A stretch of DNA of 64,000 bases from Adiantum capillus-veneris (GCA_014529385.2 CM043944.1:74521884-74585883), one strand, 5' to 3'; shown: positions 1 through 11,475, counted from the first letter of the stretch. Notes: generated by a model not told the origin, from the sequence alone. Numbers and translations: made by a program.

Positions 1-509
1 CACTCAAACCTGCAATTTCCATGGCTTCTACCACCCTCTTCACCATTACCCTTCTCTCTCATCCCTATAGTTCTTTTATGAACCTCTACATACATACACC
101 ATCTCTATGCCTCCCTCTATTATCTCCAAAGTACAATTCCATCTTAACCCTTATATATATACATAAATTCAGCATGTGTACCATGATTAACCTCTGCAAA
201 TCAAGAGATCTCATCAACGAAATTACCATTTTCATCACGATAATCAACCTTGGCGGCGGTGGCGTAAAGAAGAGAAGACGAAGAAGAAGATCGATAGTCA
301 TTTTGAGAACCTACACAAGTAAGTCCAAAACATCTTCAAGCTTCACCATCACAAGGATTTTCTCACTTCATTCAACCCTCCACCTCATTCTACCCATTGT
401 AAATGTAACATTAACTTTCTAGTGATTACTAACCACTAACATACTATCACAAAATAGCCTTTGACCTAACCATAAAAGACACCTCGCCTCAAGACATGTG
501 TATAGTAAC

Positions 510-528
510 TCTCTCTCTCTCTCTCTCT
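510..528. repeat. (CT)n microsatellite
   Basis: A short uninterrupted CT run upstream of the TATA box in family A copy 1. Confidence 0.9.
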
Positions 529-697
529 TTACTTACTTTCACCTTATCTACCATCAATAATGCTCTCTTTTGAGCCCACACCCATGACTCAAGCAGACAA
601 AGAAGGCCCGCAATGTTTTGATATTCAAAAAATCATAATCCTGATTTGTTAGCTTGTAAATTAGGATTTCCAATAATCTTAATGAGGGGTCTCCAAC

Positions 698-707
698 CTA
701 TAAATAG
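698..707 (+). promoter_or_regulatory. TATA box of family A copy 1
   Basis: CTATAAATAG followed about 200 bases later by AATAAA (906-911). The inverted copy keeps the same box at 18131-18142 (minus strand), so the motif is conserved between copies. Promoter activity is inferred. Confidence 0.5.
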
Positions 708-1531
708 GCCCCTTTCCTTCTTGTAAAACAACCTCCAACATCTCACATAACCCCAACACTCTATGCGTGAGGAGAGACTTAGGTGTAGCAACCACTTGTG
801 AGCTTCACTCTTGGTGTGAGAGAAGCCTTCAAGCTACACATTGCAAGTGAGAGAGCGTGAGTTCCACAAACCTCAAAACCACTATTGTATATGCTCCTTC
901 ATCATCAATAAATTGAGGTTTGGTGCATCAAAGGCGTGATTCGACGTTCAAATCTTCGTCCTTCCATTTGTGCAATACGGTTTGGTGAATTCAAGGTGAC
1001 TTGTGTATTTGAGTTTTTATCGGTCGATCTTGATTTTAGAAAGTGTTTTAGTGTGTTTTTCATTGCCAGTTTTGTGTGCATTGTAAGAGGGTATTGTGGT
1101 GAGAGGTCTCCCACACCCTAAGACAGTGTGTGTGTGTTTTGGCAATGTTTTAGCAATCACTAAGCATTGAGTGAGTTTATACAAGTTTCTACGATAGCAT
1201 CATAACGAACCATCTCCATTTGCAAGTCACAAATAAGGTATTACGCAAGATCCTTTTCTCTCTCTCTTCCCTTTGCTCTCGCTCTCTCTGGTCCAGTTTG
1301 TGTGTGTCTTGGTGTGAGGTTGTTTGTGTGTGTTGTGTGGTGCATCTTCTTGGTTGTGCCAAAATCTCTCTTGCGTCCTAGTTCGCATGCCATAACTAGG
1401 TGGTGCCCCTATCTTGTTTGGGTTTGGCTGTGGGTTTGTTGTTGTGTTGTGCTTGTGGTTGCCCCAGCCCCAATTGAGCAGCACGGGAGCCTTGAGGGGT
1501 GTTTAGAGGTCGCCTCTCTTGTTGCCCGCCC

Positions 1532-1897
1532 CAGTAATTAGCATACACATTGAGGATGAGTAGACTAACTAGCATGTATGATAGCCACCATACTGTGCAT
1601 AACATATGCAATGTACGCCAGTTAGCATAACCACTCTGCTAACTAGCATACATCCTTACTCTATTTGTGTATGGATGTCAACCTAGTCTGTATGCTAGTT
1701 AGCATACGTGGAAGTTATGCAAACTATGATTTTGAGCATAGCATGTATAATATTTAGCATACTCTTTTTATCGACTAGCATAATTTGGTATGCTAACCAC
1801 CACACATTCCATGATAACACTATCTTCAATATGCTAGTTGTAGTATTAACCATTCATCTCTGCATTTCAAGTAGCACTTGGATATGATAATTAACAG
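1532..1897. repeat. TTAGCATA-rich short repeats
   Basis: Many copies of TAGCATA and its complement TATGCTA, often in near-palindromes such as GTATGCTAGTTAGCATAC. The same motif recurs at 8029-8225. No coding potential is seen. It may be a small foldback element or a degenerate minisatellite. Confidence 0.5.
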
Positions 1898-2385
1898 TTG
1901 CTTGGTATACACAAGTCTTGTTGCCCCATGGGAAGGGCGGATGAGAGAGCGCCTGAGCAAAGTATAGTCTTCACCTCTGACGGTAATGTGGATGAGCTTG
2001 ATACAGTGCATAGAGGGGAAAATGTGACACCGGGGCATGCAAAATCACCCGACGGTTTAGGTGACAACAAAGAAACCAACGATGAAAATGAATTCATAAT
2101 GATTGCTCATCCCAAACCCATGCCCACTGCAGAGGATGAAATAAGTGCTTTGAAGGAGATGATGGGGAGTTCTCAAGAGGAATCTGGTAGAAATGACATC
2201 GTGCCCAGTGCGCAAGGATCCTGTGATGACAACCCTTTCTTGGAAAGGTGGACTAGAATAGATTCAAGAAGACCCTATAAATGATAGTTCTATTGCCCCA
2301 AAGACCACCCAAGAAGATATATCCGAGACTGCCAAAGGTGACAAGAGAGCCATTCGCTCACGCATATGCAAAAATCCTTGTTGAC
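1898..2385 (+). pseudogene. acidic N-terminal gene fragment, possibly exon of the phosphatase-like gene at 4356
   Basis: Coding-like reading frame of about 128 codons (1898-2284), rich in Asp, Glu, Asn and Ser, with a segment near EDEISALKEMMGSS. At the 3' end the coding sense appears to move to another frame (EDPINDSSIAPKTTQED, about 2262-2335) and stops near 2385, which suggests a frameshift. The composition resembles the acidic N-terminal region of the phosphatase-like gene at 39600, and a phosphatase core lies 2 kb downstream on the same strand. I infer one broken gene interrupted by the LTR-like block at 3000-4350. No recognisable domain; the link to the downstream core is unproven. Confidence 0.4.
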
Positions 2386-2999
2386 CCTGTTCTTTTGACT
2401 GTGTTCTTCCTAGATCATGTAACTAATATAATGGCTTGTATCTTTGCAAATATTTATAATGGAGAAACACTTTTTTTGTACATGATGTCTTTGTGAAATA
2501 ACTCAGTAGTTTTTGGTTGTTTTTTATGATGTGTTTCATTTGATACATTTAATGTGTTGCATGGAAAAATTTCTTACAAATAATTGCCCTACATGATTTG
2601 AATTGGGCCATTGCATTGAAAAAGATGCAAAAAAGGCATATCTCCAAGGCATGAAAGACAAGGAGAGAAAAAAAAGAGATTGAGAGGTGCATGGAATGGT
2701 TCCGCCGGTCTAGGCTCAACAAAATTAAAGAGTCTTTGCATTTTGTTCATCCCTCCGGGGAAGATATCTTTGTTGAGTGATATCCGCTTCCAATCCCAAT
2801 AATATGGGTGCCAAAGTTGTTGGTAGTGATGGGGGCTTTTCACAAGCCAAGCTCCCATACCCCTCTTCTCTCGTCCCCACCCCATGAAAACCCCCTCTTA
2901 GGGAGGGAGTGATAAAAGGCATTGGAAAAAGTAAGAAAAAAATAAATTATTATTATGTAAATATATAAGAAAGGTAAAATAGGCCACCTCATGCCTGCG
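2386..2999. other. no feature recognised
   Basis: Mixed-composition sequence with short unrelated frames in all directions. No motif or repeat was recognised. Confidence 0.5.
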
Positions 3000-3634
3000 G
3001 GGTAGCCCATCCCCACCTTGCCTCCTTTTTCTTCACTGTTGCCCCGCCGTGTGTCCCTTTTCCTCTCCTCCACTCAAAAGGTCAACCCCCTCTCTCTTCC
3101 CCTTGTCCTTTCTCCTTTCTCTCTCCCCTCAAGCTACCCCACCTCTCACCAATAATGCACCAACTCACATGCAACTTACCCTATCTTCCAAAATAGTATA
3201 CCCCACCCCCTCTTTCTCTCTCCTATCATATCCCATGACCCAAATACCCCCATCTCTCTCTAAAGGGCGCCATGTCTCTTGTCTTGTAGCTAAATAACCT
3301 CCCCCACACTCACACACACTCAGTTTCACTGAAAAAGGTGCCCACAGACCCATCCCCACCCGGTGGTTACCTGATTTTTCTTGTGTTCACACACATCTGC
3401 ACACAGATTCACCTCTGAACACACTCCCCTCTCTCCCCTCTTGTAATTACTTTATTCTCCATGTCACCTCTCACTTTTTTTTCATCAACCCATCTCTCTC
3501 TCTTAGTCTCTCTCATGAGACTGCTGTTCTGGCACATATACACACAGCCAGACAAGTGGGGCCCACAGTCACATGGCCTATGTAGATAATGATTTCTTCA
3601 TTTCTAAATTCTAGAATTTCTCCCCCCTCCTCCC

Positions 3635-3644
3635 CTATATAAAG
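3635..3644 (+). promoter_or_regulatory. TATA box of family B
   Basis: CTATATAAAG followed by ACA-rich leader sequence. Its position matches the TATA box of family A. Confidence 0.45.
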
Positions 3645-4115
3645 AGGGGTCACCATCACACTAAACACACACAACATCACCAAAGAACACACTATGCACT
3701 GTGTGTGCCTAGTGCACACACACACACCCACACCATCACCATCACCGCAATCACCATGCTTGTCTTGAGCATGACCTCTACACCCTTGGCTATGGAAGAT
3801 GAAGGGCAACTAAATGAAGGATGATGGCCATAACCCTCATGCGAGTCTTCGCCATCAACTCCGACCTATCCGCCATGTGCTCTACCACTCTCTCCCTTCT
3901 CATTCCCCTACCCTATGCTCCCCATTTCATCTCCTTATTCTCTAAATAAAGCTTGAGGTTTTGTGAGTATGTTTTCTTGCAATGTTTTGCCCATGTGAGG
4001 TGTGCGGAATCGCCACCTAGTCTTGTGTTTGTAGTGAGCTTGTGTATGTGTGAAGGGTGTGCGGATTCGCCATCCTTTTGTGGTGCCTGAGTACTAAGCC
4101 GCTATACCTCCTCCC

Positions 4116-4118
<3 letters not shown>

Positions 4119-4158
<40 letters not shown>
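4119..4158. repeat. (CT)n microsatellite
   Basis: About 20 CT units without interruption. Confidence 0.95.
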
Positions 4159-4160
<2 letters not shown>

Positions 4161-4355
4161 ATCTCATTCCCTTTCCTCTTCATCATTACTCCCAAGCATC
4201 CATCTCTCTTGAATGAAAACTTTGTTATGGTGGTGTGTTGTTTGCGTCCTAGCCGCTGAAGCTAGGTGGTGCCCCTATTTGCTTTACCATGACAGGCTCG
4301 AGGCGCGCCATTCGGTCCCCGGTGTTTTAGAGGCCGTCGGGGTTCGGGGTTCGCT

Positions 4356-4800
4356 TTGCTACCGTCAGTAGAAGAGAAGTGCGCTCTTATTCTTGATATA
4401 AATGGGGTGTTGGCGAATGTTTTAGAGTCATGGCATAGTGGAGTCCTCCCAGAGTATGTAGGGGAACTCCATAAGTATTGTACGGAAGGGGGCAGGGTTG
4501 TATTCTGTCACAAAGACAAGCACAAATTTTTCCTACAGATTTTCCATCTCTATGTATGGAGCACAAGCATGGGGTGTAAAATGAATGCAATTCTTGATAA
4601 AATATTTAGACCACAGCGTGCAAGGATGGGATGCGTTTTGTCACAAGAGCACTGTGTCAAATGGTATTGGATGCTCTTTCAAAATCCAATCTTCTTCAAG
4701 AATCTCAGTCAATTTTGGAGAGGCTTTCCATAGCTTGTCCCCACAAACACTCTAATCATTGATGATAGTAGTGGCAGAACCCCAAGGAACTTGTTTCGTC
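4356..4800 (+). pseudogene. HAD/NIF (FCP1/SCP-like) phosphatase domain fragment
   Basis: The translation carries the hallmarks of plant NLI-interacting-factor-like phosphatases in order. Motif I is ALILDINGVLA near the start. The cysteine-histidine block SQEHC with following lysine is near codon 96, where the family has WDQSHC. FFKNLSQFW is near codon 115, and motif III IIDDSS comes after an in-frame TAG at 4731-4733. Known family members dephosphorylate Ser/Thr on protein substrates such as RNA polymerase II CTD. Here the segment between motif I and the SQEHC block is shortened, and an RPG motif is not seen. A further in-frame stop follows at about 4828. Motif I and III aspartates are present, unlike the copy at 38.2-39.6 kb. 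Broken copy, probably non-functional. Confidence 0.6.
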
Positions 4801-5399
4801 CTTCCAAAGATGGAGGAACAGAGTCTTGAACAAGCGGTAATCTTGTCTGGTAGAAAAACTGGCACCTTGGCTATTTCTATGGCTGCAGGTGGAAGACCAT
4901 TCCGCATATACTGCTAGCAATGTGTATGATAGCCATCCAAACTGGTCTTTGGATGCAGTTGTCGCTTGGGAAGCTGGAAGCCGAATAATTGCAAGAAAAA
5001 ATGTGTCAAAGACAATCGGAGGACTGCATTGATATACAAAGGACATTGTTGAAGAAGCAGCAAGGGAGGAGAGGAGTAAGCGGGAGAGTCCCAAATCAGA
5101 GAAAAAACAGCACTTGAAGCCGCACTTGGGAGCAGCAACTTAGAAAGAGAAAGGGAAACGCAAGAGCTGGAAAATGATGACATGAGGCCAATGTGAGACT
5201 TCCATTCTTTGGAGATTGTCATAATCACCCATGGCATTGCCATGTAAATGTCTTATACATTTTGTATAATTTGTTTGGTCACATGAGCTTGTCATGACCC
5301 AAAAAGTTGCACTTATCGGCGCTACTTCCTAATCCATTTCAATGTTCATACCTATAAATACTTTCATTTCAGATTGTAGGATCAAATTTTGTGTTGAGC
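4801..5399. other. trailing phosphatase-like debris and unassigned sequence
   Basis: A plus-strand frame around 4885-5035 reads as possible C-terminal coding sequence (ASNVYDSHPNWSLDAVVAWE) but lacks a clear motif. Beyond 5240 nothing is recognised until the LTR at 5400. Confidence 0.3.
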
Positions 5400-5541
5400 T
5401 GTTGAGCTTATATGTGAAGCTACTCAATATATGGCTTCTCTATATATGGCACCCAGGTCTCCTCTATATATACATCATCTCATGTGTGTATTCTACACAC
5501 TTTGGGGTTTTACTTCAGTGCTCTCTCCTTCTCTCTCAACA
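5400..5541 (+). repeat. 5' LTR, 142 bp
   Basis: Starts TGTTGAGCTT and ends CTCTCAACA. Its first ~95 bp are repeated nearly identically at 7933-8027. Confidence 0.8.
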
Positions 5542-5553
5542 TGGTATCAGCAC
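5542..5553 (+). other. primer binding site (tRNA-Met type)
   Basis: TGGTATCAGCAC directly abuts the LTR end. The first eight to nine bases match the canonical initiator Met PBS, TGGTATCAG. Confidence 0.75.
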
Positions 5554-5559
5554 AGTACG

Positions 5560-6600
5560 TTTTTGTTTTCGATTTTTCTCCTGATCAAAATCGATTTTGC
5601 AGAAACTACTCGCGAATGGATCGGAATCGATGTGGTCTACAACTTTGCAGAAGGAAGTTTCTTCAAATTCTGCACCGATTTTGAGTTATCGTTCGCGGAC
5701 TGCGTACATACCTGAAAAACAGCTTCCGCGTTTTGTTTTTTATTTTTCTGCTAATTGGAAACGATTTTGCAGAAACTACCGGCCAAAGAGACTGGAATCG
5801 ATGTGGTCTACAACTTTGCAGAAGGAAGTTTTTTCAAATTCTACACCGATTTTGAGTTATCGTTCGCGGACTGCGTACATACCTGAAAAGAAACTTCCGC
5901 TTTTTGTTTTTGATTTTTCTGCTAATTAAAGACGATTTTGCAGAAACTACCCATTGTAGAGACCGGAATCGATGTGGTCTACAACTTTGCAGATGGAAGT
6001 TTCTTCAAATTCTGCACCGATTTTGAGTTATCGTTCGCGGACTGCGTACATACCTGAAAAGAAACTTCCGCTTTTTGTTTTTAATTTTTCTGCTAATTGA
6101 AAATGATTTTGCAGAAACTACCAACGCAAGAGACCGGAATCGATGTGGTCTACAACTTTGTAGAAGGAAGTGTTTTCAAATTTTGCACCGATTTTGAGTT
6201 ATCGTTCGCGGACTGCGTACATACCTGAAAAGCAATTTTTGCTTTTTGTTTTTGATTTCTTTGCTTATTGAAAACGATTTTGCAGAAACTACTTGCGTAA
6301 GAGACCGGAATCGATGTGGTCTACAACTTTGCAAAAGAAAGTGTTTTCAAATTCTGCACCGATTTTGAGTTATTGTTCGCGGACTGCGTACATACCTAAA
6401 AAGCAATTTCCGTTTTTTTGTTTTTTATTTTTCTGCTTATTTTTGCAAAAACTACCCGCGTGAGAGACCGGAATTGATGTGTTCTACTACTTTGCAGAAG
6501 AAACTACCCACGATGGGGATTGGAATCGATGTGGTCTATAACTTTGCAGAAGAAAGTTTCTCTAAATTCTGCACCGATTTTGGGTTATCGTCTCGGATTG
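5560..6600 (+). repeat. tandem array, ~171-bp unit, about six copies
   Basis: The anchor GATTTTGCAGAAACTAC recurs at about 5593, 5763, 5933, 6105 and 6276, with a degenerate sixth near 6440. Each unit carries TCGATGTGGTCTACAACTTT and CGGACTGCGTACATACCTG. The period of 170-172 bp is close to a whole number of codons, so frames of more than 90 codons cross several units although no domain is seen. Confidence 0.85.
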
Positions 6601-6631
6601 CGAATATGTTTGAAAATCAAAATTTTACTTT

Positions 6632-6879
6632 TTGCTTTTGATTTTTCTCATAATTGAAAACTTCTCAATTATATTTTTCTTCATCAATCATATATTTGTT
6701 ACTGACGTAACTTTGCTGCAGAAGCCAGTTACACATCGTTCCGATTCAGTCGAGCCGTTGATGATCGTCCAAATTCTATCGAGCTACTGTTGGTACATGA
6801 TCTTTTGTTATATGATATACTCGTTCATTGATTCTCGTATAATTATTCTTTTAGAGATATAGTTTATGTCGTTTTATTG
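6632..6879. other. AT-rich internal sequence
   Basis: Internal region between the two tandem arrays. Only a short hydrophobic frame is present and it is not convincing as a gene. Confidence 0.4.
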
Positions 6880-7215
6880 ATAATTTCTCATTGATACCAT
6901 AGTGATTTTGATGGTACCATGATGATGTTTTGTTAATACTTTGGTCATGGTGATTTTCGTTGATACCATGGTTATTCTCGGTGATTCCATGATGATATTT
7001 CGTTGATTCCATGGTGATTTTTTTTGATACCATGATGATGTTTTGTTGATACCATGGTTATTCTCGGTGATACCATGATGTTGTTTCGTTGATACCATGG
7101 TTATTCTCGGTGATGCCATGATGATGTTTCATTGATACCATGGTTATTCTCGGTGATGCTATGATGTTGTTTCGTTGATACAATGATTATTCTCGGTGAT
7201 ATCACGATGCTTTTC
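6880..7215. repeat. tandem array, ~42-bp unit
   Basis: The phrase GATACCATGGTTATTCTCGG recurs at steps of 42-43 bp (TTATTCTCGGTGA at about 6973, 7058, 7101, 7143, 7186). On the minus strand the unit reads as a repeating ~14-residue peptide. Degenerate half-units continue to about 7270. Confidence 0.8.
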
Positions 7216-7923
7216 GTTGATACCATGATCATTTATTCATTTTGATTGATATAATGATGATATTTTGTTAATACTTTGATGGTATTCATTGATCACTACA
7301 TTGATAAATGTTGTTTTATGTAGTATATACACATATCATTTGTATCACATAATCACACATTTTGTACTTTTACGTTTATACTTTATGTACCATATGTTGT
7401 CGTGTGTATATATGTCGTCAAAAGAGTGGCGTCGTGAACCATCTCTTATGGCATTGTAAACGTAATTATTTCATTAACGATGCTAATAATTTTCATGACA
7501 TGTTTTTTTTTTTTTTGGAGTCTATGATCTATGTAGGATTGATCAAAGAATTGATTTTATGAAGACAAACTTGGTGACAATAAAAGATTTATGAAGATAT
7601 GTTTGGTGATGCCATATTGATGACAACATGAAGACATGTTTGGTGATGCGATATTGATGACAAGCTACACAGCAGATTCACGGAGACACTTTTGATTACA
7701 AGCTAATCGATAGCTTTTACACCTCTTTATTGAACCTTTGTATTCATTATTTTATTTGATAGGAGTAATGTAACTCCTCATAAAACATTCATTGTAAAAG
7801 GAGTGATGTAGCTCCTCGTATATTCAATGATTTTTATAATATAACGGTGGGTGTATATAGAGCTGTGGGTTTTTCCCTTGATCCCCCAAGGGTTTTTTCA
7901 TCCACAGTTAGGGACTCTTATTT
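7216..7923. other. internal region of the short-LTR element, no gene
   Basis: AT-rich sequence with a few repeated phrases such as TTTGGTGATG. No coding domain. Confidence 0.5.
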
Positions 7924-7932
7924 GAGCGGGGG
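7924..7932 (+). other. polypurine tract
   Basis: GAGCGGGGG lies immediately upstream of the right LTR copy, as expected for plus-strand priming. Confidence 0.65.
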
Positions 7933-8027
7933 TGTTGAGCTTATATGTGAAGCTACTCAATATATGGCTTTCTATATATGGCACCCAGGTCCCCTCTATA
8001 TATACATCATCTCATGTGTGTATTCTG
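7933..8027 (+). repeat. 3' LTR, truncated
   Basis: Matches the first ~95 bp of 5400-5541 with only a few differences, then passes abruptly into the TTAGCATA repeat at 8028. Confidence 0.75.
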
Positions 8028-8370
8028 GTTAGCATAAACACAATTTTAATTTTTATTTCACAACAAACCTGGTAGGAGATCGTCCCTCTAAGAGGCTTGT
8101 CAACTCACACAAAAGGGGACCAAAGCCCTACTCAACACTTCATTTTGGTCACTATCAAAGACTTCGATGTTACTTAGCATACGCAGTATGCTAGTTAGCA
8201 TACTGTGTATGCTAGTAGCATAACCACAATTCTAATTTTCCTTACACAACAAACATGGTACATGCTCTTCCCTCCAAGAGGCCTTGCAGCTGATACAAAA
8301 GTGGATCAAAGCCCTACTCAACACTTCATTCTGGGCACTGTCAAAGACTTTGATATAGCCTTTTGGAATG
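8028..8370. repeat. tandem duplication, ~186 bp
   Basis: The phrase CAAAGCCCTACTCAACACTT occurs at 8121 and 8307, and the flanking sequence (TTAGCATA spacer, CACAACAAAC, CCAAGAGGC) is repeated in the same order. Confidence 0.8.
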
Positions 8371-8704
8371 TCTGTAGAGCAGCATATTTATTGAACATTT
8401 GGTTATAGCTTAAAATGATGGCACACAGTGTGCAAAAGAATGGTATATTGAAAATCGAGTGGTTATAACTTAAAACCCTGGTATCTAGTACACACAAGAG
8501 ACATAGAACCAAATTAAAGATAGAACATCATAAATTGCAGCAAATAAGTATATTGCACATCTACCAATCATTAAAAATTAAAAGTTAAAGGGCATGCTAT
8601 TACAAATCGCTTCATAGCTTTTTGGAGTGATTGTCTACACCAGCCTTCTCTGTGGGATGTGCTCCATAGATGTTTTGATACATCACACTAGATGCGATAG
8701 TAGG
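8371..8704. other. no feature recognised
   Basis: AT-rich sequence with no coding sense or repeat recognised. Confidence 0.5.
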
Positions 8705-8941
8705 TGTTGGGGTAAAGGCGCTACGCCTTTTGCTCGGGGTCGAATGTCTGGTGCCTCGGCCGCCCGCCCACATGTGTACATACCCTTATTTTTCATATAC
8801 ATGAGAATAGGGAGCTCCTAACCACTTCTTCCTGAGGTTGCTCCACCAACACCGGTTTCTTGCTTCTCCCGTTCCTCACACCGCATCGCAGCACGCATGA
8901 ACGCATCCGTGCACACACGCACTCACAAGTGGTATCAAAAC
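8705..8941 (+). mobile_element. solo-LTR-like remnant with PBS-like site
   Basis: Sequence starting TGTTGGGG and ending ACTCACA (8705-8927), followed two bases later by TGGTATCAAAAC (8930), a tRNA-Met-type primer site. It looks like a copia LTR with the start of its leader. No second LTR or coding region was recognised, so it is a remnant at best. Confidence 0.35.
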
Positions 8942-10091
8942 TTTTGTTTGGTGGCGGCGGCAGTCTCTTGGCGGTGATGGAGCTTGGTGCTTTGTGGCAT
9001 CGGATGATTCGGGGCGGATCCAACACGGATCGGAGGAGATCAGAGCACTCGGCGCACCACGTAAGTTCAATGGAGGGGGTTTTTTTACAAGTTACATAAG
9101 CGTATAAGTTAGGGGCAGGCCCCCAATAATTTATCCCCCAAGCTTAAAAATATGGGAGGGGTATCATATTTGGGGGGGGGGGACCTAAGCCAAGTTGATT
9201 ACTTGTAATGATTGGTCACTAATGTGACCTAGAGCTCAAATGAATTTAGGGAAATTTTTTATCAGGTCACGCATCAAATTTTGCCTCAAGCCAGTCATAG
9301 ATAAGGGATGATTTGTAGTAGGTTAAGGGTTGATTTACACCAGCTTTGGATGGGTCAAAATTGGTCGAGTAGCTAGAGTGTAGGCTAATATAGCACATAT
9401 TTTTAAAGTCAAACTAAGACACATTGAGGGTACATCTAGTTATCAACAAAAGTGGTTCCTTAGTACGTTGCCAGTTGCTATGCTACACACTCTTTGACTT
9501 GGATGAGTAGCCAGAGTGCAGTCTGATCAAGCACATACTTTGAAAGTCAAACTAAGACACATTGAGGTTACATCTAGTGTTATGAACAAAAGTGGCTCCT
9601 TAGTACGTTGCTAGTCACTATGCTACACACTCTTTGGCTAGTTTTACTCAAGTAGATCATGTGAGACCTACATTTCATCTATACGATAGGGATATGATAG
9701 TTTTCTTCATTGATTGTCATATAAGCATAGAAAGGGGTATCATATTCCCTAGCATGAGTCGTATATAGGGGTTTTACCAAAGTTGTTCGCTCACAGGTGA
9801 CGTACCATTTTGTATATAGAGTGAATCTCTCGGGAAACAAGCTTGACATCGAGCTTGGGAGAGTAGCATCGAGGCACCTGGGATTAGGAAGGGAATGGGG
9901 TCTAAGGGGGACTCTTTATTTTCCATGGGATTAAAAAGGATATTATGGAAGGGGCAAATGGGTGGATGCCATGTGTACTAAAATGGTGGGTATGGCAGGG
10001 CCTAAAAGTAAGTGGTCAAACTTGTACTCTCTTATAAAATATAAAGCAAAAATCTCTTTTAAATTCAAAAACTAAACTTTTCTCAAGATAG
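8942..10091. repeat. unassigned spacer with a ~138-bp tandem duplication
   Basis: GTCAAACTAAGACACATTGA occurs at 9408 and 9546, and the surrounding ~138 bp (9370-9650) is duplicated, including CTATGCTACACACTCTTTG. The rest of the interval holds G-runs near 9170 and no recognisable gene. Confidence 0.6.
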
Positions 10092-11084
10092 TTGAGAAAA
10101 AACCAATCCTTTCTCTGTCTTCGGGCTGCTAGTTTCTCCCCCTCTCTCCTAAAAGGGAGTCCCTCCAAAAACGTGCTGATCATTCCCTCCCTCTCTCTCT
10201 ATTGTACCATCTCTCACTTCTCTTCACTTCACCTTGTTTCTATTTCCTTCCTTTCAGTTTTCCCTCCCAAAAGCTCTGCAGAGCAGAAGTTTGAACCTCC
10301 TTTCCCTCCTCAAGCTTATTGCATTCTTGAGGGCTACATTCTCCTCAAGCTGAAGTTTTCCATTTCTCCATGGGCTTCACTAAACAACACTAGCCAAAGC
10401 TGAAGTCTACAGCATATCCTTCTGCTACATCATCCCTCTTTCTTTCCTCAATAGGTTTCCTGCTCCATCTCCATTAAACTCTCTACAGAGGATCTACTTC
10501 CCTCTCAAGGTTTGCACCATTATCTTCCACATTAAGCCAACAAGCAAGTGGAGCAATATAGCAGTAAGTGGCATCCTTCACCTTTGTGTACCATCAAGAA
10601 TCTTTCTCTTTATACAACTGAGAACATGGATGTGCAATGTCTAATCATAAGTGTTTGTGTGCAGGATGTGCCACTATTTTCCATGGCATCATCAGGTACT
10701 CAGCGACCTAGGAGTGTCATTGACTCCATTTCATGTAGCAATGTACAAGATGACAATGGATATTGGGTGACGATGGAGTTAAAACGAATGATGTGGGTGA
10801 CAATGCAACCCAGCTCAACAGGTGCACACAAGGTCTCAAGGAGACACATGGATTCTAAAGCACACCATTGGAAGAGAAGAATCATGGAAACACAAGATGG
10901 CAAGAGACTTGCGAAAGTGCATCATGTGTATGTTGCTTCACAACTGAAGCTAGAGACAACAGTGGCTCCATCGAGGTTTCCTGCAAATTGTCATTTTTAC
11001 TCCTCTTTCAAGTTTTTTGGTTATCTATTTAGTATTTTTGCCTTGTGTGCTTATTTTGATGACTGTAATATTTCCATTTCTTGT
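10092..11084 (+). other. CT-rich promoter/leader-like sequence with uncertain frames
   Basis: A TATA-like TTATAAAATATAAA near 10031 is followed by C/T-rich sequence with frames of about 103 codons (10092) and 184 codons (10548). Neither shows a known domain. The 184-codon frame runs into the gypsy LTR, so its end is an accident of insertion. It may be the 5' part of a disrupted gene or non-coding. Confidence 0.3.
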
Positions 11085-11089
11085 TTGTT

Positions 11090-11475
11090 TGTTACGGCAT
11101 AAGCTACACAGTGCGGTCCTGCGGAGGTCTAGACATTGCGGACTAGGAGTCATGCGGCTTTGGGATAGTTCTTCATAGGATATCATGGGACAGGATGGGG
11201 TTTTTCACCATTCCCAATATGCGCTGGAGCAGCGGTTGTATATAGGGGGGCATACCTGTCTTTGGGGATATCTCTAATATTCATATTATCAATATATATT
11301 CCCTCTTGTACTCTGTGTTTGGTTGCATATCAATGAAGAAGATGGTGTTATGTTTTAGTAACTTGTCTTCTGTTCTACCTTCCTGTGTTTTGATGTTCAT
11401 ATAATATAAGGGAGTGTGAGGGTAATAATTCCCGTAATGCTTATTTCTCCTCTGCGGTGGGCAATAGACATTACA
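11090..11475 (+). repeat. gypsy 5' LTR, 386 bp
   Basis: TGTTACGGCATAAGC to ...AGACATTACA, matching 24719-25101 along its whole length by eye. It contains the unusual phrase GGTTGTATATAGGGGGGCAT. The bases after it (TTTGGAGACCACGATG) would be the primer site, but I cannot assign a tRNA. Confidence 0.9.

Larger units (their letters stand above)
1..1531 (+). mobile_element. LTR-like repeat family A, copy 1 (truncated by window start)
   Basis: This stretch matches, in reverse complement, the segment at 17319-18806. Four anchors are collinear: CAAACCTGCA near position 5; the 420-445 block around TACTAACCACTAAC; the 560-600 block around GAGCCCACACC; and the 1375-1531 block ending GTTGCCCGCCC. It has promoter-like architecture: a TATA box at 698, an AATAAA at 906, then GT-rich sequence. 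That is what an LTR or a promoter-bearing leader looks like. No protein domain is visible and the ORFs across it are low complexity. The left end lies outside the window, so the element type stays an inference. A related block with the same GGTGGTGCCCCTAT motif ends near 4350. Confidence 0.6.
3000..4350 (+). mobile_element. LTR-like promoter repeat, family B
   Basis: C/T-rich then CA-rich sequence with a TATA box (3635-3644), AATAAA at 3945, a transcribed-looking GT-rich stretch, a long CT run (4119-4158) and a closing block GCTAGGTGGTGCCCCTAT shared with family A (about 1396-1412 and the complement near 17440-17460). No coding domain. It resembles a solo LTR or non-autonomous element related to family A. 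Boundaries were judged by eye from composition. Confidence 0.4.
5400..8027 (+). mobile_element. non-autonomous short-LTR retrotransposon (TRIM/LARD-like)
   Basis: Two direct copies of an LTR flank an internal region with a tRNA-Met-type primer binding site immediately inside the left LTR and a purine-rich tract (GAGCGGGGG) immediately before the right one. This is the complete cis-signal set of an LTR retroelement. The LTR begins TGTTGAG and ends CTCAACA, a perfect terminal inverted repeat. The interior (about 2.4 kb) codes for no gag or pol domain and is mostly two tandem arrays, of about 171 bp and 42 bp periods. It would depend on proteins from another element. The right LTR is missing its last ~47 bp. 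Target duplication could not be found because of that truncation. Confidence 0.8.

Noticed and set aside
6851-7119. Repetitive peptide frames on the minus strand
   Set aside because: They follow the 42-bp tandem array and have no start context, promoter or domain.
8793-9099. Overlapping short frames near the PBS-like site at 8930
   Set aside because: Three frames on both strands with no domain. Better explained as LTR leader sequence.
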